Shown: one piece after another, positions 23,557 through 36,100 of the stretch | How positions within the stretch are numbered: the first letter of the stretch is position 1 | How the letters are laid out: each line of letters starts with the position of its first letter | NCBI GenBank assembly: GCA_028565635.1 | Contig: JAOXYB010058056.1 | Coordinates: 3,261 to 42,530 of the forward strand | Direction: 5' to 3' | DNA: 39,270 bases | Origin: Phoronis ovalis | Lineage: Eukaryota; Phoronida; Phoronidae | Position numbers and translations under genes: made by a program | The notes under the pieces: model-generated | The model's database searches: none | What the model was told of the DNA's origin: nothing | What the model saw: the letters and a program-made list of their open reading frames with translations, nothing else

Positions 23557-23827
23557 CGTGATTTGTCATATCCTGGTAGCAGGAGCTGGAAACTGTAACT
23601 ATATGTCGAGCGTTCTCCAAAAATTCATATACACATGTATACATATCCAGCAGGGTAACAATAGTATGACGCAATTTCAAGTAATTGCACGTAAAATGTT
23701 CATTTTTCATGGGTTTCCAGTTTCCAAACAACTTTGCTCTGAAACTGATTTCATAAAATTCACAACGTAGCTCAATGGTGGTAAAATCTATGGCAAATTC
23801 CACATCTTTTAGATAAGTTGATATTTT
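23557..23827 (-). CDS. Tentative coding exon of the unrecognised convergent gene
   Basis: A - strand frame stays open for 90 codons: KISTYLKDVEFAIDFTTIEL, RCEFYEISFRAKLFGNWKPM, KNEHFTCNYLKLRHTIVTLL, DMYTCVYEFLENARHIVTVS and SSCYQDMTNH. It exits in phase 1 at a fair donor (GTATAA), as the exon at 22978-23257 needs. Either AG at 23828 (codon-boundary entry) or AG at 23806 (phase 1 entry) could be the acceptor; both have weak pyrimidine tracts. Long open frame and phase fit are the evidence. Confidence 0.38.
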
Positions 23828-24240
23828 CTTACATATCGGTTATTTACGGCCGTACATAACGTCTCATGGGGATGGCAATGGCAAATTAAAAATACAAGTA
23901 AAACAACTTAATTTGTCAAAAATAATAATGCTGAGTCTATAGGCTTGATCATTTTTGGGCTGTGTTAATTTTATGAAATTCGGAAAATTTGGATTGTTAC
24001 TTTTTTCAAAGCAAAGTTGTTATTGTAACAGTAAACACTGCCTGCAATTACAAAAGATAATTTATCTTACCTAATATGTAACCCATTTTTTTACTAAATT
24101 ATTAACAATTTTGTATATACACTTGAGGATTAAGATTAAACATATACTTATTTCCCCCCAGATATGTAGCATTGGAGAACACTGTAAATATTATGATTTT
24201 AAACTTTAACTGAAAGGAACTGAAACTGATCCATTCTTAC

Positions 24241-24372
24241 TTGTAGTGCAAATGTGAATGGATATATTTTCACAATGAAGATATTACATATTTGCATACT
24301 ATAAGGCGTCAAATCACGAATAAATAAGACGAAACTGTCAGTTGCACATATTTGTACAAAGTCAATGAACAT
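24241..24372 (-). CDS. Very tentative first coding exon of the unrecognised convergent gene
   Basis: On the - strand ATG at 24372 opens MFIDFVQICATDSFVLFIRD, LTPYSMQICNIFIVKIYPFT and FALQ, then a good donor GTAAGA after 24241 at a codon boundary, matching entry at 23827. With the three downstream exons the total is 825 nt, 274 aa plus stop. The frame is hydrophobic and AT-rich, and could be a chance open frame; an acceptor-like AG at 24335 offers an alternative start for this exon. Confidence 0.2.
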
Positions 24373-24384
24373 GTGACAATACAC

Positions 24385-27024
24385 GTAATGTAAGTATATC
24401 TATAGATCTGTGGCGTTATTTCCTGAATCTGTAATTCCATGTGATAGATTGTATAGTACAAGCCCAACACCCACATATACATGTATAAGTATATCAATTA
24501 AAACCTTTTAAAATAACAGCTGTAGAACACAATCATTCCTGCAATGTTACACCATAAGAAAATAGTGTCAAGGGCAATGAAGCATACAATCATTTATGCC
24601 TTATAATTTTAATTACAAAAAAAATAATTATTAAAACATGGAGAGGGAACATTATTGGGTAATTGGACTAAAATATTATTATGTAGACTTTCCCTTGTAC
24701 TTAACAATAGCATCTAGCGGTACCTTCATCATAGCTTTTCATCTCGTACCTGTAATTACTTATTCATTACACATTGTATACAAATGTGTCAATTGAATAT
24801 AAACTGTGTGTATACCCTAAATATTTAAATTAATACATTTAAATGTGTTAGACATTAATTATAGTTAAATTACATAGCACCTTACTAAATATTTACAGAT
24901 AATTATCAATTCGTTTTTGTGCTTTTGGGCAGCAAATAATAGTGTTTCATGGGTAAAAATTAAAAGATTATTATATGAATGTAGACATACCTATAACGAT
25001 TCATTAATAAAAATAAGGTGTTAGATTTTAACTTGCATACAAGACCAGAATTTGAGATGCACATATTTTCAAATTCTTTTTTTTTTGCACAGGACATTCT
25101 ATACATGCAGCAACATTTTCCAGGTATATCTAATTGGAGACAAGACTAGATAACAGTCTTCATAACCAAATCACCAGTACTAAGCTTGTCTTTACAGTGA
25201 TGCAAAATCTAGAAAATGCATGTCGGAATGAATCATATATTGGTAAACACACATTTTTAGCATCAGTCAGTAAATTGAATGGTTTCATCAAAAATCTGCC
25301 AAATATCAACTTGGGCATCAAGTTAGTGTGATCCTCCCTTGTGCATGGACAGCTGCAGCAGTGCAACCAGGTTTGCATGGAATTTTTTCATTTGCCTAGG
25401 TAGCTGAAAAAAATGTGACACTATGTTTATAATGAATTCACTAGAAATCATTTGGATACATGAAAAAAATTGTACAAACAGCAAATGAGTGAAACTTTGA
25501 TCATAGGGGGTTCAAAATATAGATTCTCTATGCATGATACTCCCAACGCACAAACACAGCAGAAGAGAAGGTAAATATTACATATTATCATAATTTGATA
25601 GGTCATCTCTAAATTATGAATTACCTCACGAAAAGGAAATACTATTAGTGTTATTGTTGTTAATATATCCAAATAGGAGATAACAATACTATAACTACAT
25701 CATTATCCCCAGGCTATGTGAACTATTTTTACACTCTGAACTTTTTTCACACTTTCCTACAGCTCAAAATATAGGATAGGAAACAATCGGTATTATCTCA
25801 GCGAGTGAGGTGCATCAACTATACAGGTCATTACCTTTGTGAAACAGCTACTTTTGAAAGTATGGTAGACAGGCTAAAGTACTAATGATGCTGAGTACAA
25901 TCACGTAGAACAGCGATCCAATTTGATCTAAGCTAATGCTAAATTCGAAATATATTGCCATGCTACAGTACAGACTGTCAATCTCACAGTGTAGAAGTGA
26001 CAGTTGGCAGGAATGATTATGAACATTAATTAATCCAAGTGCAACATAATTTATACAATCTTCTATCTTTACAAAATAAAAAGACTTTCAATGGCACAAT
26101 CACTAAACAAATATTATTCAACAGTTATGCTTACTGGGAGGAAATTTAAAATGAAAAAACAATGAATTTTCAGTTAAACAGAGATACCATTTACCAGATG
26201 AGATATACAGGTACAAATAGCAAAATAACAAGGGATCTTTGTATTTTGAAAACAACGCTAAACTACTATGAAGCAGTCAATGGGTAAACATGCATTTGTC
26301 AACTCTAGATTTTGTTTCATTCAAGGCATGCCAATTATACAGGGCCCTACTTTAAAATGCCAAAAGTCATTACCACTGGTTAAAAATACATAAATTTATT
26401 ATTGTGGCTAACATGCTCTTGGCTATAAAAATAAACATTTAGATATTTTTTCCTTTTTGTGTTTTGAACTGTCAATCAAATTTTCTAAAAGGAATTACAA
26501 AATCTATACAAAAGTTGAAAGTAATATGTGGTAATATTGCTTTGGGCAATAACAATGTCGATGAAAGGCATTGGTGAATACCCAGTTTTAGTATAAAAAA
26601 TTGGTAAAATACCTTCCCATTGCCCGAACATGCTTCTAATACCAAAAATTGGCTTTAGTTGCTCAAAAGGGAGTCAATTTACATGTTTCTCAGCACACAG
26701 GTGGTTAGATGAGCAGGATTATCATCATCGTCACCTGCCATGGCTATTCTATCATGATGCTCATTCTTAATAGGCCATAGTATAACCAATGCCTTACCGC
26801 ATTATTAGCTTTGAAGTTTCCACTACTCAAATGTTATCACTCTCTAGCTTTAAGGTGCACAATACAAGCACAGCCACAAACCTTGTCATTCACTGTAATC
26901 TTTCTTCCTTCAGTTTCTTTATTCGTTGTTAAAAAATAATGCTTAATTTGTTTTCATGTACTAATCTAAAGCTAGGACATATAGAACTCTAAGATTAACT
27001 CCAGAAGTTTGCCAATTACCTCTC
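24385..27024. other. Region between the convergent gene and ANKS1
   Basis: Probably ANKS1 3'UTR and intergenic sequence on the - strand. Small islands of higher complexity occur near 24670-24760 (a - strand frame MMKVPLDAIVKYKGKST to stop) and 26690-26780 (a - strand frame with AMAGDDDDNPAHLTTC), neither with convincing splice sites. Confidence 0.4.
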
Positions 27025-27174
27025 TCACATTGTACCGACTCCTGAACTAGCCCCTGATTCACTCAGCTTTCTTTCAAACTCTTGGGCAGAGGCAGCAGCC
27101 TTTTCTTTCATTGCTACTTGATATGCAACCTCAAAAGCTTCTCCCAAAGTTAGTATGATCTCTGCAGCCAAATC
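27025..27174 (-). CDS. ANKS1: ANKS1 PTB C-terminal helix exon with stop
   Basis: Acceptor ttatttcctgaatatag precedes 27174. It encodes [20 protein letters not shown], the C-terminal PTB helix, then [20 protein letters not shown] and GASSGVGTM to TGA at 27027-27025. The tail after the helix is much shorter than in vertebrate ANKS1. The stop overlaps a good donor (ACAAT followed by GTGAGA), so the exon could instead splice in phase 2 to a further exon; the stop as the real end is likely but not certain. Confidence 0.85.
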   Translation of the reverse strand, partial: DLAAEIILTLGEAFEVAYQVAMKEKAAASAQEFERKLSESGASSGVGTM

Positions 27175-30100
27175 CTATATTCAGGAAATAAGAAAGATAA
27201 TTCAGATAAAGCAATATGAATACACAAAACAGTGTTGTTAACAAGCAAATGAGATTAGGAAAATGGAGGATATAGACAAAATATATATTCTTTGAGAGCT
27301 AAAACTATGGTGAAAATTCCGTCACCCTGCACAGACTTTGAAGAAGAGGGAGGGTGAGCAAATAATGGGTATGGACTAAGAGGTTGTAGCACTTTTACAT
27401 TCAAACCTAAGGGAATATTAATCTTCAGATTATTTTACATATTTATATGCAGTGTTAAGTTTAATCTGTCAGATGACATCCAAACAAAGTACACATTCTT
27501 ACATTAAATTTTGTGAGTCGGAACTTGCAAAATCATTGCGTACTATTATGTTGTAACGATTAAGGTTAATGAGTGCATTTAGAAACTTCGATAAATCAAT
27601 GTGCTTATTTTCATAAACTTATTTCGCCTTTCCTGTTTTAATGCACATTCGATAATTAACTTAAATATCATGCCTCGCTGATTTGATAAACAACACCTTC
27701 ATACACAAAGACAGCTTTTCTAAAAAAATAATAGTAAAACTCCTCAGGCTTGCATAATGTTCTAAATCATAACGTAGCAAATTACCTATAATTCATTATA
27801 AACAGTATGGCACAGAATAAAATAGGAATTTTTTGCAGATGGAAGTTTTACCCAAGTACCTGCTAATTACCATACGAATTATTTATACAGTCCATAAGAG
27901 AATTTTCTTGTAGGCAATTGCCCCCAAACAAAATAGACTATGGGTCATAAAACATCACAGGATGTAATATAGTACGGTTCCCAATGAAAAGTATACTGCC
28001 AGCAGTTACTTTGTTTCCGTATTTTACTAAAATAATTATATTTGTTTCTTTATCAAAATACGATGGCACTTAATTATACCATATAATCACATATTTTATG
28101 TCATAGTGGCTTTAATCCACAATTTAATCCCTCATATTGCGGAAAAAGAGATTGACTGACGAGTGCAATCCAGCTCTAAAGCTGCCTCTGTCAGAAAAGG
28201 AATAATATATATATAATTCTGAGCATTTTTATATCTTTACTCCATGTTCACATGGTATGAAATTTTATGTTTCTACTTCAGATACTAAGCAAATTGACCA
28301 TGACACTATTACATCTTTTTATTAGTGAAGTTTATATGAAGGCAAAGTGCCACAATCAAAACATGCAGTAATCTTGAATTCAGTTTCTAACTTTTGAACC
28401 ATCTGATACATTGGTTACATATTTAGTTTCAGAACACTCATTTGACAATTTTCACAAACAACTGTTTTTTTGTTGTTTCTGTTTAGACTATTTTGTGACA
28501 AAAAAGGAGCTTAAGCAAAAATTGATTTTATCAGAATCCAGACAAGCATACATTCTTTAATACTGGAATACACATACTTTTCATGTTTAGGCTTTGTCTC
28601 TATACACAAGAATGCTTGATTTTTTCTACCTAAATTGCAGAAAGTACAGAATCTGCTGCACACATTGTATTTTGTAGCAACCGATTTGTTCATTATATAA
28701 TTCATATGTCATCACATTTTTTGAAACAACGCTGTCATCATGTTGAATATAGAACATGGGAGTTTCATAAATCACAATTAAATCCCTTCTTATAAATATC
28801 TGGGGGCTAATACTGACCTAGGACAATAATCACATGAAGCACATACAGTATTAAGAGTGACATGCATTGTATCACCATGTTATTATAAAATAAACAAGCA
28901 GAAACTTTGGTCATTTGTACATTAATATTATTCTTGATATATTATTTGAAAGCAATGAACTTTAAATGCTAAACACCTCAAGTGGTAGTTTACACATATT
29001 CTTTTAAAAGATAGAGTAATTTGGTGTATTCATGTGAAATGACTTATCAAATTAAGCAAGAAAATCTGCTCAAACAAAGCTTAGTGGAAAAGGCCTGCAT
29101 GGGTGACTTTAGCTAAACCAGATCTATTTAGAATTTCAGTGGTTGATTCAGGATTGGATCACGCTAGTCAGAAGACTAACCCTTATATCAAAGATATAAA
29201 TTACCCTAGGTAAAAAAAATCCCTCACTACTTAGGTTACACAACAATCCACAATTTACAAAATTATAAATATGCTTCTTTTTTAGCTATGTACATGCAGT
29301 AACTAGTACAATGTTCTGAAATATCCTTGAACTAGTGTCTCTGGCAGCTGTATTAGTGTTCTTACCACCATGTGCAATGATTACCTTAAAAACAACCATA
29401 AAATAAATAATGTCTTATCATTATTAAAAGATGCAGATTTGAAGAAGAAATATTTAAAACAAAATAATACAACTGTTTATATAAAACAAACATATGCTAA
29501 AGTATAAATAAAAGCATTTTGCAGATGTGCTACAATAACATGTTAACATACAAAATCAATCCTGAAATTAAACTGCCTTTTTTATAGTTATCGGCTTGAT
29601 CATAAATATCTTAACAAAATTCCGCTTAAATTGTTATAAAAAACAGGTGCTGTAAAGGACATGTATACAAGCAGTACCTGGCAATGTCTTTTTACCAGAT
29701 ATGCGCTGAATTGTTTCTCACGATCGAGTAACTATTACATCAACAAAACGAGTATTCATACAGAAACCATCTGCCTTGTGGTGTCAATGAGTGCAATGAA
29801 AAGAAAAGTATGCCTGTCAACAAACAGCATACAATTATTCTTTTCCAATTTTCTTTACGTCACTAGTTTCATTCAAGACAGGATAAAACATTTACAGATA
29901 GAACCTTTATACTTCTAACACATGTCTCCAAATTCTTTTTTGCAACTGAAGAGAACAAATTTTACAGGCTTCATATTTCAAAACTTAAAATTACAAGAAA
30001 AAAATCCTAAAATGAAAATTGATTTTTTTGAATGCAGTAGTTATAATTATTATCAAAAACACAAGCTTATTCAGAAAACTTTTCAATACCCAATTTAAAT

Positions 30101-33100
30101 AACCATACGTAACATCATATAACAGAATCATGTCTATGCCAACTATTTTGTTGATTTTCAGCGACGACAAGAGTATGCTTACAACAAAACAAATATATTT
30201 TCCCAAGATGGCCAAGCTTTAGTTTTTTTATTACCTCTGTTGGATATTTGTTTAACTCTTTTAATTATTAAAAACGAATATTAGAAGGAAATCATGACTA
30301 AATGACTTGATACTGAAAAGATTTCTGCTAATCTTTTACCAGATGATAATAAAATACAGTTTTCTTAATTTACATCTGGCGCTATTTGGTACATACACAG
30401 AACATGCCTATAGTTATAACTACTAAAGCCTAGAGTGACAACTCAGCAGTCATTGTTAACCTGCGGGGTCTTTTCAAACTTTCAAAACTATTCAAAACAA
30501 TGATTTCTCAAACCAACCCTACATATAGAAATCGTATCTAACATTCAATCAAGCTATACAAAAAGCCAGATTTATTTTAAGAACATATCCTTTTCAACTG
30601 ACCTGTTTTTGAACAATATGTCTATAAGTTCACTGAGTGCATTGACGACTTGGGTCAATACATACTTAGTTACGTTTTCATCAGGATATTTCTTTATAGA
30701 AAAGCTAACATAAAAATGAAGCTAAAAGGTCAGAAAAAAGTACATCTGTACAAAAAAGTACATCCATATCCATAAGTCACATAATTCATTAACTTGGAAA
30801 AAGAGTCCTTGGATCTCTGTGGGATATTTTTTTTCTTTTTACTATTTGTATTTTTATCAAATTTGACTGGTCAAAGAATACAATAAAGTAAAGACAGGAA
30901 ATTGCAAAACATACTGACACCTACAATTTTGCTACGCCTTTAATTGTTCATATGTATAGCGTAATATCTGGTTTTTAACGCATGCTCTTGGTTTTTGAAA
31001 AGATAGGATGTTTGAGCTTTGTAAATTCATGTCTATACAAACTAGTACAATGACAATACACCACGTTTCTGCTTTAGGCAAGTAGAGTAACTGACTGATG
31101 ACACAAAAGCATGAGAAAACCAATCCCAATCTCATTGTTGTTTTTACCTGTTATTTTATCGCATAATACACCTATCCATACCCTTAAAAACCTAACCACC
31201 AGGTGTCGTAAGCGCACTGAAACACAGTCCATAACAATAAATACAAACAAAAGGTTTCAAGAGCCTATCCAGGAGTCTCTGATTCAGTGGATTATTTTAT
31301 GCGCCTTTTTAATTAGTAAATGTATAGAAGACTTGTGTTTTATAATTTGATATATTAGTAACAAAGTCACCCTTCTTGATTAATTAACATTTTTAATGTG
31401 TTAGAACTTCATTATTTAAGGAATTTTAATTCTTTAATCTAATATGTTCAATTTGTTTAGAACACTAGGATTTGGGATTTATTCTAACGAACCTTAAGAA
31501 AGGTGAACTTCTGCAAATGTATCTTCATAATTTTATTAAATATGATTATATTTTGTAGGAACCATCAAGTCAAAAATCCATTGTTTTCCCTTCATTTCGT
31601 TCATTGCAATTAAATTGAGAACTTGGTAGAATTTGTTATGAATTCGATATGATCGTTCGTTAGAACTTTGGAATCCAGAATGCATTGTAACAAATAAACT
31701 TGTTAGACTAACGAATTGAACTTATTAGATAACAAAGTCTACCAAAGAAGTTGTTCAAGAAGTGTGACTCTGTGGTAACATAACGGTACAATTTTACTGC
31801 ATATAATATGAATTAGGATTTAGGATTTTATCTCTGGGGCAAAATGCTTACCAAGACTAATCATTCATCCAATCTTTCAAATATCCAAGAACTTAATTCT
31901 AATTAGGATAAATTTTTCAAGAAATATCATTTGCAATAAATACTAGTAAATGTGTTCAGAAATATTCAGATTTTCTGGAAGCTATTTGATAGTATTCCAT
32001 GCATATTCAATACCTAACATTTTGAAATTAAAAGTTCTGCAGTTATTTGATAACTCCCAAGTTTTTGAGAGGCAGTGATTTACTTGAGGGATAGCCTTTT
32101 CAACTTAGACAAGTGTCCAGAGGCATAAAGCTATTATACTATCTAGTAACACAGAGTCTGTTTATAAACAAGTTTAGTGACACATCAAATCTAATGAGAT
32201 GTCATGAAAACAATAGTTAAAAACAAACTGCCTGTGGTCAGAAAAAAGAAGAGTAATTTCAGCTCAATTTTATCCCATAGAAAATTTAACCGATAATTTA
32301 ATTTAAACAAATTATGGGAACAAAACGTTAATATTTAGTTGCCCAGTTTAAGAATTCTGATAGATGAAAGATGACAATTGAATGTGGCTTGTTCACCGAA
32401 GTAGAAAACTAGCAATTATAAGCTAGGATATCTAATCTGTCAAAATTTACACAAAGAAAATTGCCGACAAACAAAATATACAACACCATGTTTTCAAAGA
32501 AAATGTAATAACATGTATTCAATACATGATGCATTAACTTCTTACTAACAAAGTGTCCTGATTTTTTTTTAAATTCAAGCTATCAGTGAAATTTAAGCAA
32601 AAAAAAATCATTTCCTGCAATACAATGAATACAGCAAATTATTAACATAAAACCTCAGGTCAATTTTACTTATCAGTTTTGAAGAAGCCAGAATAGAACT
32701 TACATAAAATACTGCAGAAAAGGACCTTTTATAATTTCTAGTTTTAGGTCTCCTACACCAGAGGGAGATTTATGAGAAAATGTGAGATTTGAAGGAAAGC
32801 ATATTCAGTGCACTGAAATATAATAGTTTTCTACGAAAATGTCTTAATTTATTCCAATTTATCATGAGTTCAGAAAGAATTATTTGTCAGGTAATTTATT
32901 TTATTGTGGAATAAATATCATTTTATTCGCACAATGTTGTATTTTACACTACATCAGTGCCACTTTCACCCAGTCATTCTTCTGCTACTTTTGCAGGTTT
33001 ATTTGCTTTATTTTCTCTGCTAAAGCGACAGATTGTCCAATTGACCAGCACTGAGCCAGCTAATAGCATTATACTAGGGATTTACTTAAAAGCAATCAAT

Positions 33101-36100
33101 GTTATGAGGCACACTTTTTGTATTTATTTATTATGGAGCATTGTATCTCTAAATCACTGGCTGGTCTAGCAAAGCCGGTATTTAAGTTTTAATTAAAATT
33201 TTACTAATTAATATTAACCTTTAAATTAGGTAGATAGTTTCCCTACAGGCAAGTATCAGCGATTGTTATTCTTGAGTCTAGACGAAGTAATCAGCTTAGT
33301 AAGGTAATCAAGCTGAAATATTTGATGAGTGGTTATCATGTGAATGTGGCTATGAAGCTATACACTTGTGGCTAATAAGGCAACTAAACACTGACCTCTT
33401 GTCTATTTTACAATAAAACTGTGACTCTTAATTTAAATGCATGATAGGGAGCGTAAGTGCATGTGGTGGAAAAGAAACCTTAATTATATAATGTTTTTTT
33501 ACTTCTACACATGCATGGGTAAAAATAAGGGTAAAAACTGTTTTTTTTTATTGGTAGGTGGATTTCTTAAACTGTTTGGAAAAGTTGGAGATGCATTCCA
33601 GTAACATTCTCAAACTGATTAAAGTGGTTCAGGTTTGAATGCACGTACAGTTCATTAACATTTTTTACATAAGTATTTTTTTCAGAAAGTGCAAAAGTTA
33701 TTAATACTTTTTTAATCCACTACTAGAAATTCACTCAGTGAGAAAGCAGTGTTATGTTACATAAATTTCTACTCCATCCACATTTAGCAACTTTAACGAA
33801 TGGAACCTTTGATGTATATTGATTATCATTAGGTAACTAGATTTTTTATGCAATTAAATGTGAATAACACAGTATTGTGTGCCAATCTCCCAAAATTGGG
33901 AGCCTGTGTCTTTACGCAAGGGTCTCTGACATCTATGTCTGTTTGAATATAGAGAAATGTGTGACTGAAGTCCAAAATCTCCAACTTAAACAATTACTTT
34001 GAAAAATGTTTGTCCTTTCAGTAAAGATAAAGTTAACAGTTCAAAGTACGCGATAGGAACTCATGCAGGAGAATATTCGGACATCAGATAAATCTTGAAG
34101 ATTAATGACTAACTGCATACACAATTTCATGTGCTGCATTTAGACATTACAGGAAAAAAATTGGCTCAATAATTCTAGTATAAGCATTTTCACTACATCA
34201 GTGTGTGAGCTTGACAAGTTTCCAACTTTATGATCAAAGCAACTATTCACAGAATTAGACTTATTACCTATTACACCTTCATTATCACAAAACATCGCGA
34301 ACAGGGAGGTGCACTCAGACAATGTCAAGACACAAGAATTAATTGCTTGAAAGCCCAGAGACAGAGCCATGATTGGGTGAAGAGAGGATCTTGATTTCTG
34401 TCCAATTCAACAATTTATGTAAGACTGTACAGAAATTTAACTTTGATATTTCTGACTGCTACCTTCAACAAAGCGCTTACCATAGTTTTAACTTTGAAGA
34501 CATGGCAATATAAATTCTTTGTCTGTAGATCTTTTGTAATGTATGCAAAATAATTAAGGTCATCACCATCTTGACAGGCACAGAAGATGTTACTAACTTC
34601 ATGTTCACTCACAACTTTCTGAAAACAAAAAAATTAAAATAATAGAACCCCTTAAACCATCACATGCTAAGAAATATATTTTAAGAGAAAAACACGTTGA
34701 TATGTAGTAACTATCTGGCCATCTAGCCATAGTTCCATTCAATAATTTCATTATGATTAGTGAACCTCCTAATTTGGTAGAAGTGAAATTTAAAACATAA
34801 AATTTTATCCATCTTGAAAACTTATGGCAAGACGTAACTTCAAATAAACAATCACACAGCAGTCTGGAACAATGGCCAGCAGGTTCCTTTCTTGTTACGA
34901 TTTCAAGTTTCATATGCCACAGTGAAATTCAGAGAAAATAAGATCTTCTAGCGCAAGTTTCAATTCATGTATGGAAAATCTTTTTTTTTTTTGACAAAGT
35001 TATCCAATTTGATTTATAAAAAATCTTCTACTTTACTTTCATTACCTGATAATAGTAGAACTTTTACAGAAACTTACTAACTTATTTACAAAACAGATTA
35101 TGTTTACATAACTTGATGTTTATATCCCAAGTTAACCAAATGTGAAAACTGTAATTACCAAGGATTCCATTAGCAGAACCATTTTTGACTAATTTGCATT
35201 ATAAGAATGAGTTAGCCACATGCACAGTATCTACTTACTCTCGTTTTTGCATCTATGAATTTCACTCCTCTGTAGGAAATAGATAGCATAATCTGTGGTG
35301 TTTTTGAAACATTTGCTGTCATTTTCTAAAAAAAATAATACTATAAATACATAATTCATACAAATGAACATAAGGGCAATTTTTTTAAATTACTCATTGT
35401 ATTTTTTTCAGATGGTTTACTCAATTTGAACAACAAAATTTCGTACACAAATAGTTACAAACATTTGTGTCCTAGCTAAGTGTTGACATTTCAAATTTCT
35501 AGATACAACAGAAAATGTATGGGACCAAAATTATAAAATTTGCATAAACTAGTTTAAACTTAACTGAATATGCATATTTTTAATATCAAGCTAATACCAC
35601 TTTTCAAAAATAAAAATCCTAAATCATTGTACTTTGGTGATTTATGAAATTTTGATGGAGTTTAAGCTGAAACAACTTGACAAGATTGTCTTATAATTCA
35701 TGTCCATGACAAGAGGATCAAAGAAATGAGAAAATAATTTATCACAGCTTCACTTGAAAATAGTGACAGTTTTAATAAATTTACTTGGTAATGATGAGAA
35801 AATTAATTTTACAAGCCTCAGTTATCATCCAAAGAAAACTTTTATTACACAGCAAAACAATGTCTTATGATAACAGAAAGACAGCAAAATAATGAAATCA
35901 TAACAAAGGAAAATTTTGCTACAAGCCAAATTTTAAATTTAATGAATAACCATATTTTTGCAATTTTAAGGGAAAACAATTTAATTACATGGTACATACA
36001 AGGTGGCAACAGTTGAATAAAAAGCGCTTCACAATTTTTTTTCCTTAGACATAAGTACAGTAATATATCTACTTTCATGCACCACTTCAATGCACCACAA

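Noticed and set aside
26690-26780. - strand frame with AMAGDDDDNPAHLTTC
   Set aside because: Contains a GAT microsatellite, has a stop soon on both sides and no good splice sites; probably UTR or intergenic.
31151-31234. - strand ATG exon-like stretch [19 protein letters not shown] followed by GTAAAA
   Set aside because: Short enough to be chance, exit phase does not fit the exon at 30721, and no downstream partner was found.
34605-34913. 102-codon - strand frame overlapping the ANKS1 intron and exon start
   Set aside because: Overlaps the ANKS1 acceptor in another frame; intronic chance frame.
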